From positions 5,607,001 to 5,671,000 of the forward strand of contig NZ_CP067396.1 in the NCBI RefSeq assembly GCF_023617245.1: DNA of 64,000 nt. Reading direction: 5' to 3'. The stretch comes from Lysobacter enzymogenes (GTDB taxonomy: Bacteria; Pseudomonadota; Gammaproteobacteria; Xanthomonadales; Xanthomonadaceae). Position numbers and translations under genes: made by a program. Shown one piece after another: positions 27,505 through 34,689 of this stretch (positions within the stretch are counted from its first letter, which is position 1; every line of letters begins with the position of its first letter). Under the pieces are notes generated by a model, which ran no database searches, was not told the DNA's origin, and was given only the letters and a program-made list of their open reading frames with translations.

Positions 27505-27706
27505 CCGCGCCTCGCTGCTGGAACAGACGGCCAAACAAGCCCAGCACCAGAACGCCTGCGGTTACATACGTGGCGACCCGATCCGGTACATGCACGCGCA
27601 GGTCGTCGGGGATGTTCAGCCAGACGCCCTGCACCGCCAGCGCCAAGCTCATCGCCTGCACGCTCAAGAAGCGCCACGCATGGCGCCAGTCCTCGATCAA
27701 CTTCAT
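27485..27706 (-). CDS. Holin-like small membrane protein
   Basis: The 73-residue product starts at an ATG overlapping the stop of the frameshifted chaperone gene (ATGA). It has two hydrophobic helices (about residues 12-32: FLSVQAMSLALAVQGVW; and 44-62: VATYVTAGVLVLGLFGRLF), separated by a charged loop and ending in a basic tail. The size, topology and position directly before the endolysin gene fit a class II-type holin. The pattern MKLIEDWRHAWRFLSVQ is common among holin-like proteins in proteobacterial prophages. Confidence 0.72.
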   Translation of the reverse strand: MKLIEDWRHAWRFLSVQAMSLALAVQGVWLNIPDDLRVHVPDRVATYVTAGVLVLGLFGRLFQQRGADGTSDR

Positions 27707-28319
27707 AAGGGTTCCCGAAGGGATTGAATAAGGGTGGTGACGTCAGCGCCGCCAGCGAAGCCGGCGTTCACGTCCTCGATGCGCTCGGCACGCAGCGCGC
27801 GTTCGCGCTGAATCGCGGCGCGATAGAACAAGGCGAGTTGGCGCGCGGTCGCGCACTCGATCCAGGACCAGTCGTGGCCGTGATCGATCAGGGTGGCGAG
27901 GACGCCGGGCCAGTCGCTGCCGGGGCCGCTCGCCGCAGTTCCACCGCCGCCAGCACGCGCTGCAGAAAAAAATCCGCATTGACCGCCCAGAACGTCAGCA
28001 GCAACAGATCGCCCTGCGCGCCGGGCAGTGCCTGCACCCACTCGGGGGGCTGATCGCAGGCTTGTGCGAGCAGCGTGATCGTGGCGGTCGGATGCGCGGC
28101 GCAGATCCGGTGCAGCCGCCCCAGATCGACATTGCCGTCGTCCGTGTGTTCGACCAGGTCGGCGACCAGCGCCGCGATCTCGGCATGCAGTCGCAGGCTT
28201 TCGAAGAAGCCGATTTCGCGCACGGTGACGTTGCGCCCGCCGATAGGCAGCGTGCGACTCGGCTCCAAAATCGTCAGGTCGTCGGCCGCTGGCGCCCGAC
28301 GCTTCACCTTGCGCGCCAT
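27703..28319 (-). CDS. Tail assembly chaperone GT fusion by -1 frameshift
   Basis: The upstream gene (28319-27888) can switch to the -1 frame at the heptamer T TTT TTT (27972-27966). It is in correct phase, since the zero-frame codons are GAT TTT TTT. The extended frame reads through SDWPGVLATLIDHGHDW and ERIEDVNAGFAGGADV to a stop at 27703, making a ~205-residue fusion. This is the lambda G/GT arrangement: the ratio of short to long chaperone controls tape-measure assembly. The frame beyond the slip site has no good start of its own, supporting expression by shifting. Confidence 0.75.
27888..28319 (-). CDS. Tail assembly chaperone G-like protein
   Basis: The 143-residue zero-frame product (MARKVKRRAPAADDLTILEP...) contains GGRNVTVREIGFFESLRLHA and helical segments to FWAVNADFFLQRVLAAVELR, then a low-complexity Ala/Pro end. 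Its stop lies 79 bases beyond the slippery heptamer, as expected for a programmed-frameshift gene. The start overlaps the stop of the major tail protein (TGATG). It would bind the tape measure before tail-tube polymerisation. Confidence 0.75.
   Translation of the reverse strand: MARKVKRRAPAADDLTILEPSRTLPIGGRNVTVREIGFFESLRLHAEIAALVADLVEHTDDGNVDLGRLHRICAAHPTATITLLAQACDQPPEWVQALPGAQGDLLLLTFWAVNADFFLQRVLAAVELRRAAPAATGPASSPP
27966..27972 (-). other. Slippery heptamer for -1 frameshift
   Basis: Seven consecutive T residues (minus strand) sit in the X-XXY-YYZ phase of the chaperone gene, the only such run I found in the structural genes. After slippage the reading frame continues for 87 codons into a sensible chaperone extension. 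Confidence 0.75.
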
Positions 28320-29077
28320 CAGCCGGCCACCAGCTCGATCCGGCCGAAACCACCCAGCTCGGGGTCCAGCGCGCGGGATTCATCGAACAGCGCGGCGCCG
28401 GAGAGTTGCAGGCTGCCCCACTCCTCCGAGATCAACGCCAACTGCTCGATGGGATTGAACGTCAGGCGATACAGGGTCACCTTGGCGCGTTGGCCGGTGA
28501 CGGTGTTGATGCCGTCGAGGAACAGCATCCGCTCCGGCGGCGGGGTCGTGAACAGGGCGATGTTGACCGTCGCGCCGTACTGGTAGGTCGCCTTGTAGGG
28601 CTGGGTGAAGCCATCGACCTTCCGCAGCCCGATCACGCCGGCCGTCGGCGACTCGGTCCACCAGTTTGCCGGCGGGATCGTCACCGGGGGATTGGCGCTG
28701 TCGGTCAACGACAGCTCGCTGATGTGGCCGCGATCGAGCGCGACCAGGTCGCCCGCCTTGAGGCTCGCCGGCAGCAGTTCGTTGCTGACCGCGCCGGCAG
28801 GCACGGTCGCCGGCAACGCGTACAAGCCCTCGGCCAAGTTCTCCGGGGTGGCTTCGTCCAGCGTCAGGTTGACGTTCGCGGTCTTGGATTGGACAAGACG
28901 GCCATACAGCAGGCGATTGCCGCTGAAGGATTCGAACTTGTCCGAATTTTGGACTTCCAGGGCGAGTTCCAGCTGCGGGGCGTTGCCGACCCAGCGCAGC
29001 GGACCGGGCTTGCCCGTGGACTGGCGCTGGGCGAGGTAGACCTTGCCTTGGAAAGAAAACAGATTCGGCGCGGCCAT
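28319..29077 (-). CDS. Major tail tube protein
   Basis: I start at MAAPNLFSFQGKVYLAQRQS (ATG 29077), giving 252 residues. The strand-rich sequence with APQLELALEVQNSDKFESFS and ANVNLTLDEATPENLAEGLY is typical of major tail (tube) proteins. It is immediately followed by the G/GT chaperone pair and preceded by the minor tail/terminator genes, the conserved siphophage order. The upstream extension in the longer frame is rejected. Confidence 0.78.
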   Translation of the reverse strand: MAAPNLFSFQGKVYLAQRQSTGKPGPLRWVGNAPQLELALEVQNSDKFESFSGNRLLYGRLVQSKTANVNLTLDEATPENLAEGLYALPATVPAGAVSNELLPASLKAGDLVALDRGHISELSLTDSANPPVTIPPANWWTESPTAGVIGLRKVDGFTQPYKATYQYGATVNIALFTTPPPERMLFLDGINTVTGQRAKVTLYRLTFNPIEQLALISEEWGSLQLSGAALFDESRALDPELGGFGRIELVAG

Positions 29078-29131
29078 CGGGTCGCGTGCTCCTATATATA
29101 AGGTGTCGAAGGCCGCCAGCCGGCGGCCCAT

Positions 29132-29689
29132 TCAGCGGCGCAGGGAGCGCAACAGTTGCCGATCCAACTCGGCGGTGATCACATCCAGGCCCGCTTGGGC
29201 CATGCGTTCCGGGCGATCGCCCTTGCGCAGCATCTGAGCCAGCGAAGGGCCGAACAGAGGTTCGATGGGGTAGCGCGGGACTCGGCGCGTCCCGCCACTA
29301 CCGGCCAGGGGCTCGCGCTCCCACGCCTTCCGAATCCCTTGGCCGCACCGACTGCGCACGAAGCCGTGGGGCTCGTGGCCGGGCCGGTTGCGGAAGATGC
29401 GATAGCGCAGACCCGATGTCGTACCGCGCCCGGCGAAGTTGAGCAGGCCGATGCCGCGCACGCGCCCGACGAGCTCGATGCCCTCTCGGGTGGTCCGCAC
29501 ACTCAGCCCATCGCGAATCCGTGTCGCGGACAGCGCGTATTCGGTTTGGATGTCCCTGCGGGCGATGACCGGCCAGCGGCGTCGGAGCGTGCCGAGCGCG
29601 CGGCGCTGGGCAATCAGCACTTTCGCGGGCAGGTCGCTGATCCGCTTGGCCGCCTCCAGAGCGCCATCGGCGTCGATGGAAACCCGCAT
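29132..29689 (-). CDS. Minor tail protein Z-like
   Basis: The 185-residue basic protein (MRVSIDADGALEAAKRISDL) contains LIAQRRALGTLRRRWPVIAR and YRIFRNRPGHEPHGFVRS, which fits lambda gpZ-like tail-completion proteins in size (192 in lambda) and in gene position between the head-tail joining genes and the tail terminator/tube genes. Its start codon overlaps the stop of the preceding gene (ATGA). Function is inferred from family pattern and synteny. Confidence 0.66.
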   Translation of the reverse strand: MRVSIDADGALEAAKRISDLPAKVLIAQRRALGTLRRRWPVIARRDIQTEYALSATRIRDGLSVRTTREGIELVGRVRGIGLLNFAGRGTTSGLRYRIFRNRPGHEPHGFVRSRCGQGIRKAWEREPLAGSGGTRRVPRYPIEPLFGPSLAQMLRKGDRPERMAQAGLDVITAELDRQLLRSLRR

Positions 29690-30117
29690 CAGCGCCGATA
29701 CCGCACGGTCAGGGTCAGTTGCACCGCGACCACCGCCAACCCCTCGGGCCGGTCAAGGAACACGATGTCCTCGACCTGCAACGGCAGCGCTTGCGGCAGC
29801 GGAATCCACGCATCGAGCGCATCCTCGATATCCGCGGCGATCGCGTGTGCGAGCGCATGGGAATCGTTAAATCGCGACGGCACGGTTGCCTCGACCATCG
29901 CCTCCAACAACCGATATTGTCCCTGCGGCTTTTGGGCATCGCGCTGCACGCCCAATGCCGCCAGCGTCAGTCCCAACGCCTCATGGGCCGCGTACTGAAT
30001 CGGCTCACGCGTTACAACGGTCCCGATGTCGGTTCGATACCCGCGGTCGGAACGAATCTCCGCCAACCGGCTGGTAATGCGCTCCAGTAGCGTCCACGTC
30101 TGCGCTGGCTCAGCCAT
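29689..30117 (-). CDS. Tail terminator-like protein
   Basis: The ATG at 30117 gives 142 residues (MAEPAQTWTLLERITSRLAE...). It carries a helical N-terminus, the pattern RGYRTDIGTVVTREPIQYAA and a C-terminal strand run ending LAVVAVQLTLTVRYRR, the usual shape of gpU-like tail terminators. The 41-residue upstream extension lies in the preceding gene and is dropped. It overlaps both neighbours by a few bases, so it is translationally coupled. Confidence 0.6.
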   Translation of the reverse strand: MAEPAQTWTLLERITSRLAEIRSDRGYRTDIGTVVTREPIQYAAHEALGLTLAALGVQRDAQKPQGQYRLLEAMVEATVPSRFNDSHALAHAIAADIEDALDAWIPLPQALPLQVEDIVFLDRPEGLAVVAVQLTLTVRYRR

Positions 30118-30400
30118 ACAGGACGGCCTCGTTGACCAGACCATCGTCGCGGACCAGCGCCTCGACGGCTTGGGTCCGGCAGTCCAGGGTGACTTCGTCG
30201 CCGCGGCGGAACACCCACTCGACGTTACGGGCCACCACATGGCGCGCCCGTCCGATCACTTGCTGGAACTCCCCCAAGCGCTCGACGCCATCGCGCACGA
30301 CAAGGGGGATCAGCACCGAGGGGTTAGGACGGCGCTGAACCTGCGCGATGACGCCGAGCGTGTCAAAGATTACATCGTCCATTGCCTCGAAAGCGTTCAC
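30110..30400 (-). CDS. Head-tail joining protein candidate
   Basis: The 96-residue product uses GTG 30400, overlapping the major capsid stop (GTGA); ATG 30382 (MDDVIFDTLGVIAQVQRR) with GAGG close by is an alternative. The C-terminal half (VEWVFRRGDEVTLDCRTQA) is strand-rich. Proteins of this size between capsid and tail genes usually join head and tail (lambda gpFII position). No definite family is recognised. Confidence 0.58.
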   Translation of the reverse strand: MNAFEAMDDVIFDTLGVIAQVQRRPNPSVLIPLVVRDGVERLGEFQQVIGRARHVVARNVEWVFRRGDEVTLDCRTQAVEALVRDDGLVNEAVLYG

Positions 30401-31410
30401 ACCGTGACCTTGACCAGCAGGCCGGGGCGCTGGCAGACCGGGAGCGGGTTGGACTGCGTGTGCAGATCCGTACCGCGGTCGAACTTGCGCGGCGCTTGCT
30501 TGGCGTACAGCAACTGGCCCATCGTGTTGACGGTCTCGTTGAAGTCGGCCGGGGCAACGTAGGTGGCGAACGTATCCAGCGTGCCCAGCGGGAACGCATG
30601 GCCTTCGTTGGGCGCGATGAAACGCACCGACTCTTCGCCCTCGACTCCCGTGCTGACCGTGGCGCGGTACTCCTCGAACACGACGCCCGCCATGGCGAAA
30701 CCCGCACGGGTATCGCTACGGAAGAACTCGCCGTTCTGCCAGCGCTCCCACGCCTTCTCCACGCTGGTGTGGTTGGTCAGCGCGGTCATGAACTCCTCGG
30801 AGACCAGCACGCGCACGCCGGTCATGCGCTCCCCCAGGAGGCTGTCTTCCAGGAGATGACGCAGTTCGATGCACTTGTCTCGTACGTTGATGCCGGCGTC
30901 GGCCAACTCGAACGAGAACACCTTGGGCGCGATATCGAACACCTCGTAGAAGTTCAGCAACTCACTGCCATCGGCATCGAGCACGATGCCCTTGAGCGCG
31001 CCCATGCGCAGATGCTCCAGGGTGATCGCGTGCTTGTTACGCATGGTCTGCAGCTTGTCGGCCATGACTTCGGCCAGCGTCACCAGCTCGCTCTCCGAAC
31101 CGAACGCACGCACGCCGATCACTTCCTCCGGCAAGACGACATCGTCGTGCGGGATGTGCGGAATGCTCAGCGCGCGCAGGTTGCGGCTACCACGCGTGCC
31201 CACCGTGCCGGGTGCGCCGACCGGCTTGGTCGGCAGCAGGTTCAGCACGCCATTGCGCATCTCGATCGAGACCTGCCGCGTGCGGACCGGCTTGATCGGG
31301 AACAGGTTCAGTTCGCCCAGCCGGCCATAGGTATTCGGCAGCAGGTTGATGGCCGCGGTCAGCGAGCTGACCGAGAAGGCCGGGTTGTTGAAAGGGTTGT
31401 TCATCGGCAT
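30397..31410 (-). CDS. Major capsid protein, lambda gpE-like
   Basis: The 337-residue protein is close in length to lambda gpE (341). Family features include NPAFSVSSLTAAINLLPNTY near the start, TRQVSIEMRNGVLNLLPTKP, and DDVVLPEEVIGVRAFGSESE leading into the long helix. The C-terminus contains GHAFPLGTLDTFATYVAPAD. It follows the decoration protein and protease genes in the expected order. It forms the HK97-fold shell. Confidence 0.88.
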   Translation of the reverse strand: MPMNNPFNNPAFSVSSLTAAINLLPNTYGRLGELNLFPIKPVRTRQVSIEMRNGVLNLLPTKPVGAPGTVGTRGSRNLRALSIPHIPHDDVVLPEEVIGVRAFGSESELVTLAEVMADKLQTMRNKHAITLEHLRMGALKGIVLDADGSELLNFYEVFDIAPKVFSFELADAGINVRDKCIELRHLLEDSLLGERMTGVRVLVSEEFMTALTNHTSVEKAWERWQNGEFFRSDTRAGFAMAGVVFEEYRATVSTGVEGEESVRFIAPNEGHAFPLGTLDTFATYVAPADFNETVNTMGQLLYAKQAPRKFDRGTDLHTQSNPLPVCQRPGLLVKVTV

Positions 31411-31413
31411 GGA

Positions 31414-31806
31414 TCAGGCTCCTTGGCGCACGAGCACGCCGAGCGCGCGCAACTGCTGGACCGCAGCGATGCGGTGTTCGGGAGTGGCGGTTCGGGGCCA
31501 GACCAGGTAGCGGTCCGAAACGGTGGCGTGGCGCACGACGACGATGCCGTCCGGGCTGGGTTCGGCGTTGGTGGTGATCGGCACGATGACGACGCCGGCC
31601 GCTTGTTCGCGGCCATCGGTCGCAGTGGGATCGAAGGCGGCGTACTGGCCGGTCTCGGTGATGCGACCGACGATCTGGCCCAGGACCAGGACTTGATTCG
31701 GCGCGACGGTCACTTGATCGCGCGAGTAGAGGTGATCGGCTTCGAGCTTGAGGACATCGCCCAAGTTCGGGCCTTCGAACACCGGGGGGTAGGTGGTCAG
31801 GCGCAT
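31414..31806 (-). CDS. Head decoration protein (gpD-like)
   Basis: The 130-residue protein (MRLTTYPPVFEGPNLGDVLK) has LVLGQIVGRITETGQYAAFD and AAGVVIVPITTNAEPSPDGI, the strand pattern of lambda gpD/SHP-type capsid-stabilising proteins. It sits between the capsid protease and major capsid genes as in lambda, and overlaps the protease stop (TGATG). It would add trimers on the expanded capsid. Confidence 0.78.
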   Translation of the reverse strand: MRLTTYPPVFEGPNLGDVLKLEADHLYSRDQVTVAPNQVLVLGQIVGRITETGQYAAFDPTATDGREQAAGVVIVPITTNAEPSPDGIVVVRHATVSDRYLVWPRTATPEHRIAAVQQLRALGVLVRQGA

Positions 31807-32978
31807 CAGATGTGGCTCCGAACCGCGGCGGCGCGCGCCTGGACGGCGGCGATCAGCGGGTTATGGGCGGCATCGGCCTCCGGCGCCGGGCCGGAGGGCG
31901 ACAGGTGGCTGGTGATCTCGAGCGATTGCGCGCGCAGGCCGAGCAGGCGTTGGCGCGCGGTCGCAGCAGTGATGCCTTCGGCCAGGTAGGCCGCGGTCAG
32001 CGCGGGCTGGCCTGCCAGCTCGCACAACTCGGCGATTGCCAGGGCGTCGGCCTGCGCTTGCGCGCGCACGGCCGCGGCGTCGACGGCGGGCGCCGTCGAT
32101 TCGGGGGTGGACATCGAGGGAAACTCCAAGAAAGGGGGACGCGCGGCGGCGTCCAATTCGGTGTGCATCTGCTGCACGGCATCGCCGAGCGTTCCGAGCC
32201 GGTCGGCCAAGCCCGCGTCGATCGCGTCCTGGCCGAAGAACAAACCGGCCTCGGTCTGCCGGACGGCGTCGGCGGAGAGCCCGCGGTGGTGGGCGACCGT
32301 CAGCACGAACAGTTCGTACAGGCGGTTGACTTCGGTCTGGATCGACGCGCGCGCCTCCGGCGTCAGCGGCTCATGCGGGTTGCCGTCGTTCTTGCGCGCG
32401 CCGGCCAGGATCGGCGTGTAGTGGAGCCCCTGGTTCGTGTCGCGCTGGGATTGATCGACGTGGAGCGCGATCACACCGATCGAGCCCAAACCCGCGGTTC
32501 GGGTCACGAACACGCGCTCGGCCGCACTGGCCAGCGCATACGCTGCGGAGAACGCCGCGTCGTTCGCGACCGCCCAGATCGGCTTGTGGTCGCGGCCGGC
32601 GCGGATGCGATCGGCCAGGTCGAACACGCCCGCGGCTTCGCCGCCCGCGCTATCGACATCCAGCACGATGCCGCGCACGGATTGGTCCGACAGCGCGGCG
32701 TCGAGGCGGGCGGCGATGCTCTCGTAGCTGATCAGCCCCGACATCGCATCGAGGCCACCGGTGCGCTGCACCAGCGTGCCGTGGATCGGCAAAACGGCGA
32801 TGCCCTGCGCGTCGCCAACTCGCGGCGGCGCGGGCTGCGGCGGCCCCATCTGCGGGGGCGGCATCGTCTGCAGCTCGAACTTCGGCGCGAGTACGCTCAG
32901 AATCACATCCAGCTTGGCGCGCTGGATCAGCAGAGGCGTGTTGAACACGCGCGCCGCCAAGTAAGGCAGTCCGGTCAT
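31806..32978 (-). CDS. Capsid maturation protease, S49 (SppA/gpC) family
   Basis: The 390-residue protein has an S49 peptidase domain (about 55-260): LPIHGTLVQRTGGLDAMSGL, then GIVLDVDSAGGEAAGVFDLA. The catalytic Ser is in NDAAFSAAYALASAAERVFV and the Lys in ILAGARKNDGNPHEPLTPEA. A C-terminal Ala/Gln-rich helical region could act as scaffold, as the internal Nu3 of lambda gpC does; a possible internal start within it was not resolved. It overlaps the portal stop by four bases. Confidence 0.88.
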   Translation of the reverse strand: MTGLPYLAARVFNTPLLIQRAKLDVILSVLAPKFELQTMPPPQMGPPQPAPPRVGDAQGIAVLPIHGTLVQRTGGLDAMSGLISYESIAARLDAALSDQSVRGIVLDVDSAGGEAAGVFDLADRIRAGRDHKPIWAVANDAAFSAAYALASAAERVFVTRTAGLGSIGVIALHVDQSQRDTNQGLHYTPILAGARKNDGNPHEPLTPEARASIQTEVNRLYELFVLTVAHHRGLSADAVRQTEAGLFFGQDAIDAGLADRLGTLGDAVQQMHTELDAAARPPFLEFPSMSTPESTAPAVDAAAVRAQAQADALAIAELCELAGQPALTAAYLAEGITAATARQRLLGLRAQSLEITSHLSPSGPAPEADAAHNPLIAAVQARAAAVRSHI

Positions 32979-34468
32979 GCGGGGATTTCGATCTCAGGCG
33001 GCGCCGGCTCGGTCGGCGCGGATTGGAAGGCGCCGTTACGCGAGACGCGGCGAGGATCGGTGTCGAACACCAGGCCGAGCGCGTCAGCGCGCGCGGCGTC
33101 GGCCGCGATCTCGCGGTCGATGGTTTCGGCGTCGTAGCCGGAACTGGCGATGGCTTCCGCGCGCGAGATCAGGCCCGCGCGAATCGCCAGGATCATCGCG
33201 TTGAACTCTTTCTCCGGGTCGACCCAGCTCCAGCCCTGCGGCACCCACTTGCAGGCGCGGTACTGGCGCTTGCGGCGGCGGTAGCCGGGCAGTTCGACGG
33301 CGCCCGCCAGAACGGCGGAGTCCACGAACGCATTCCAGATCGGCCGGCACAGCTGGAACACCAGCACCGAGTGCTGGATCATCTCGCAGCGGCGCCGAAA
33401 TTCCAGCAGGCCGGCGCGGATGGACGAGTAGTTGACGCCGGTCAGATCTCCGGTCAATTGCTCGTAAGTGATGCCCATCGCCGCGGCGACGGCGCGGAAC
33501 TGCGAGCGCAGGAACGCCTCGTAGCTCGCGCCGACGTCGGCCGGCTGGGCAAACGCAACGTTCTCGCCCGGCTCCAGGATTTGCAGGCTGCCCGGCTCCA
33601 GGCCGAGCGGCGCGTTACCGTGCTCGTCGGGCGGTGCGTCGCCCGGCAGCGGATCGTCGGGACCGTCGCGGGTGATGAAGCCGGCGAACATCGCCGCGGT
33701 CTTCTTGCGCACCAGCTCGGCGTCGTCGTACTGGTCCAGTTCGTTGAGCTTGACCAGCGCACGCGCCAGCCAAGGCTCGCCGCGAATCTGGCCGGGACGC
33801 AGCGGCCGGAAGACATGCAGGATCTCGGATGCGCGCACGCGCACCGTGTCCAGACCGCCCTGCCGCGTCATCGGCGCCATCGCGCCGTCCTGCGGATGCG
33901 ACAGGTACAGGTGATAGGCCACCCGACGGCCGAGCCGGTCGAACTCGATGCCGGCGCGGATGACGTTGCCGTTCGGCTCCTCCCGATTCAGATGCAGGGG
34001 CAGGTGCTCGGGCTCCAGCACTTGGATTTGCAGCGGAACCGCCAGACCGTCTTCGGGGCGGCGCGGGCGCAATCGCACCAGGCACTCGCCGCCTTCCAGC
34101 AGCGCGCGGCAGGCCAGCGCCTGCAAGCCGTAGAGATCGGTCAAGCCGGCGGCGTCGGCTTCGTCCACGAAGTCGCGCCATAGCGCCTGCAACGCTTCGC
34201 GCTGGGCGGCGCCGGCAATCAGCGACTGCGGCTTGATGCCGGTGCCGACCGCGTTGGCGACGAAGGCTTCCACCGCGGCGTTGGCCCAGGCGTTGCGCCG
34301 GACCAGGTCGCGCGAGCGCACGCGCAGCGCGTCGCCGGTCGCGACCAGCGCGGCGACCGCGCCGGGATTGCTGGGCTGCCAGGCCGTCGAGCGGCGCCCG
34401 TGACCGGCCACTTCATGCACGGGCGTGCCGCCGAGCATCGCGGCGCGCAGCCGGCCCCACCAGCCCAC
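32975..34468 (-). CDS. Portal protein, lambda gpB-like
   Basis: The 497-residue protein matches lambda-type portals. It has RRSTAWQPSNPGAVAALVAT and RSRDLVRRNAWANAAVEAFV near the start, GIKPQSLI, then VQVLEPEHLPLHLN-type and VRASEILHVFRPLRPGQIRG segments, and ITYEQLTGDLTGVNYSSIRA near residue 335. The Arg-rich C-terminus (RRKRQYRACKWVPQGWSWVD) is typical. It forms the dodecameric DNA gate and docks with gpW. Confidence 0.9.
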   Translation of the reverse strand: MGWWGRLRAAMLGGTPVHEVAGHGRRSTAWQPSNPGAVAALVATGDALRVRSRDLVRRNAWANAAVEAFVANAVGTGIKPQSLIAGAAQREALQALWRDFVDEADAAGLTDLYGLQALACRALLEGGECLVRLRPRRPEDGLAVPLQIQVLEPEHLPLHLNREEPNGNVIRAGIEFDRLGRRVAYHLYLSHPQDGAMAPMTRQGGLDTVRVRASEILHVFRPLRPGQIRGEPWLARALVKLNELDQYDDAELVRKKTAAMFAGFITRDGPDDPLPGDAPPDEHGNAPLGLEPGSLQILEPGENVAFAQPADVGASYEAFLRSQFRAVAAAMGITYEQLTGDLTGVNYSSIRAGLLEFRRRCEMIQHSVLVFQLCRPIWNAFVDSAVLAGAVELPGYRRRKRQYRACKWVPQGWSWVDPEKEFNAMILAIRAGLISRAEAIASSGYDAETIDREIAADAARADALGLVFDTDPRRVSRNGAFQSAPTEPAPPEIEIPA

Positions 34469-34470
34469 GA

Positions 34471-34689
34471 TCAGAAGCCCTTGGCGGTGGTGGTCAGCAG
34501 CCGGCGCACGCGACGCGGGTGGCCTTCGGTGCCGGCAAGCGCGGCTTCGACCTCGCGGATTGCGGCCAGCAGCTCATCGACCGATCGGTACTCGACCAAG
34601 CGGTCGCCGAAGCTGACGCGGCGTTCGCCGCGCGCGAGCGCGTTGCGCAACGCCTGCAATTGTTCGTGGGTGTATGGAAGATCGCTCAT
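34471..34689 (-). CDS. Head-tail joining protein gpW
   Basis: The 72-residue product (MSDLPYTHEQLQALRNALAR) has the gpW fold pattern: two helices around the strand pair GERRVSFGDRLVEYRSVDEL. Its length is close to lambda gpW (68). The ATG overlaps the terminase stop (ATGA) and the portal gene follows two bases after its stop. The long upstream extension in this frame lies inside the terminase gene and is rejected. Confidence 0.88.
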   Translation of the reverse strand: MSDLPYTHEQLQALRNALARGERRVSFGDRLVEYRSVDELLAAIREVEAALAGTEGHPRRVRRLLTTTAKGF

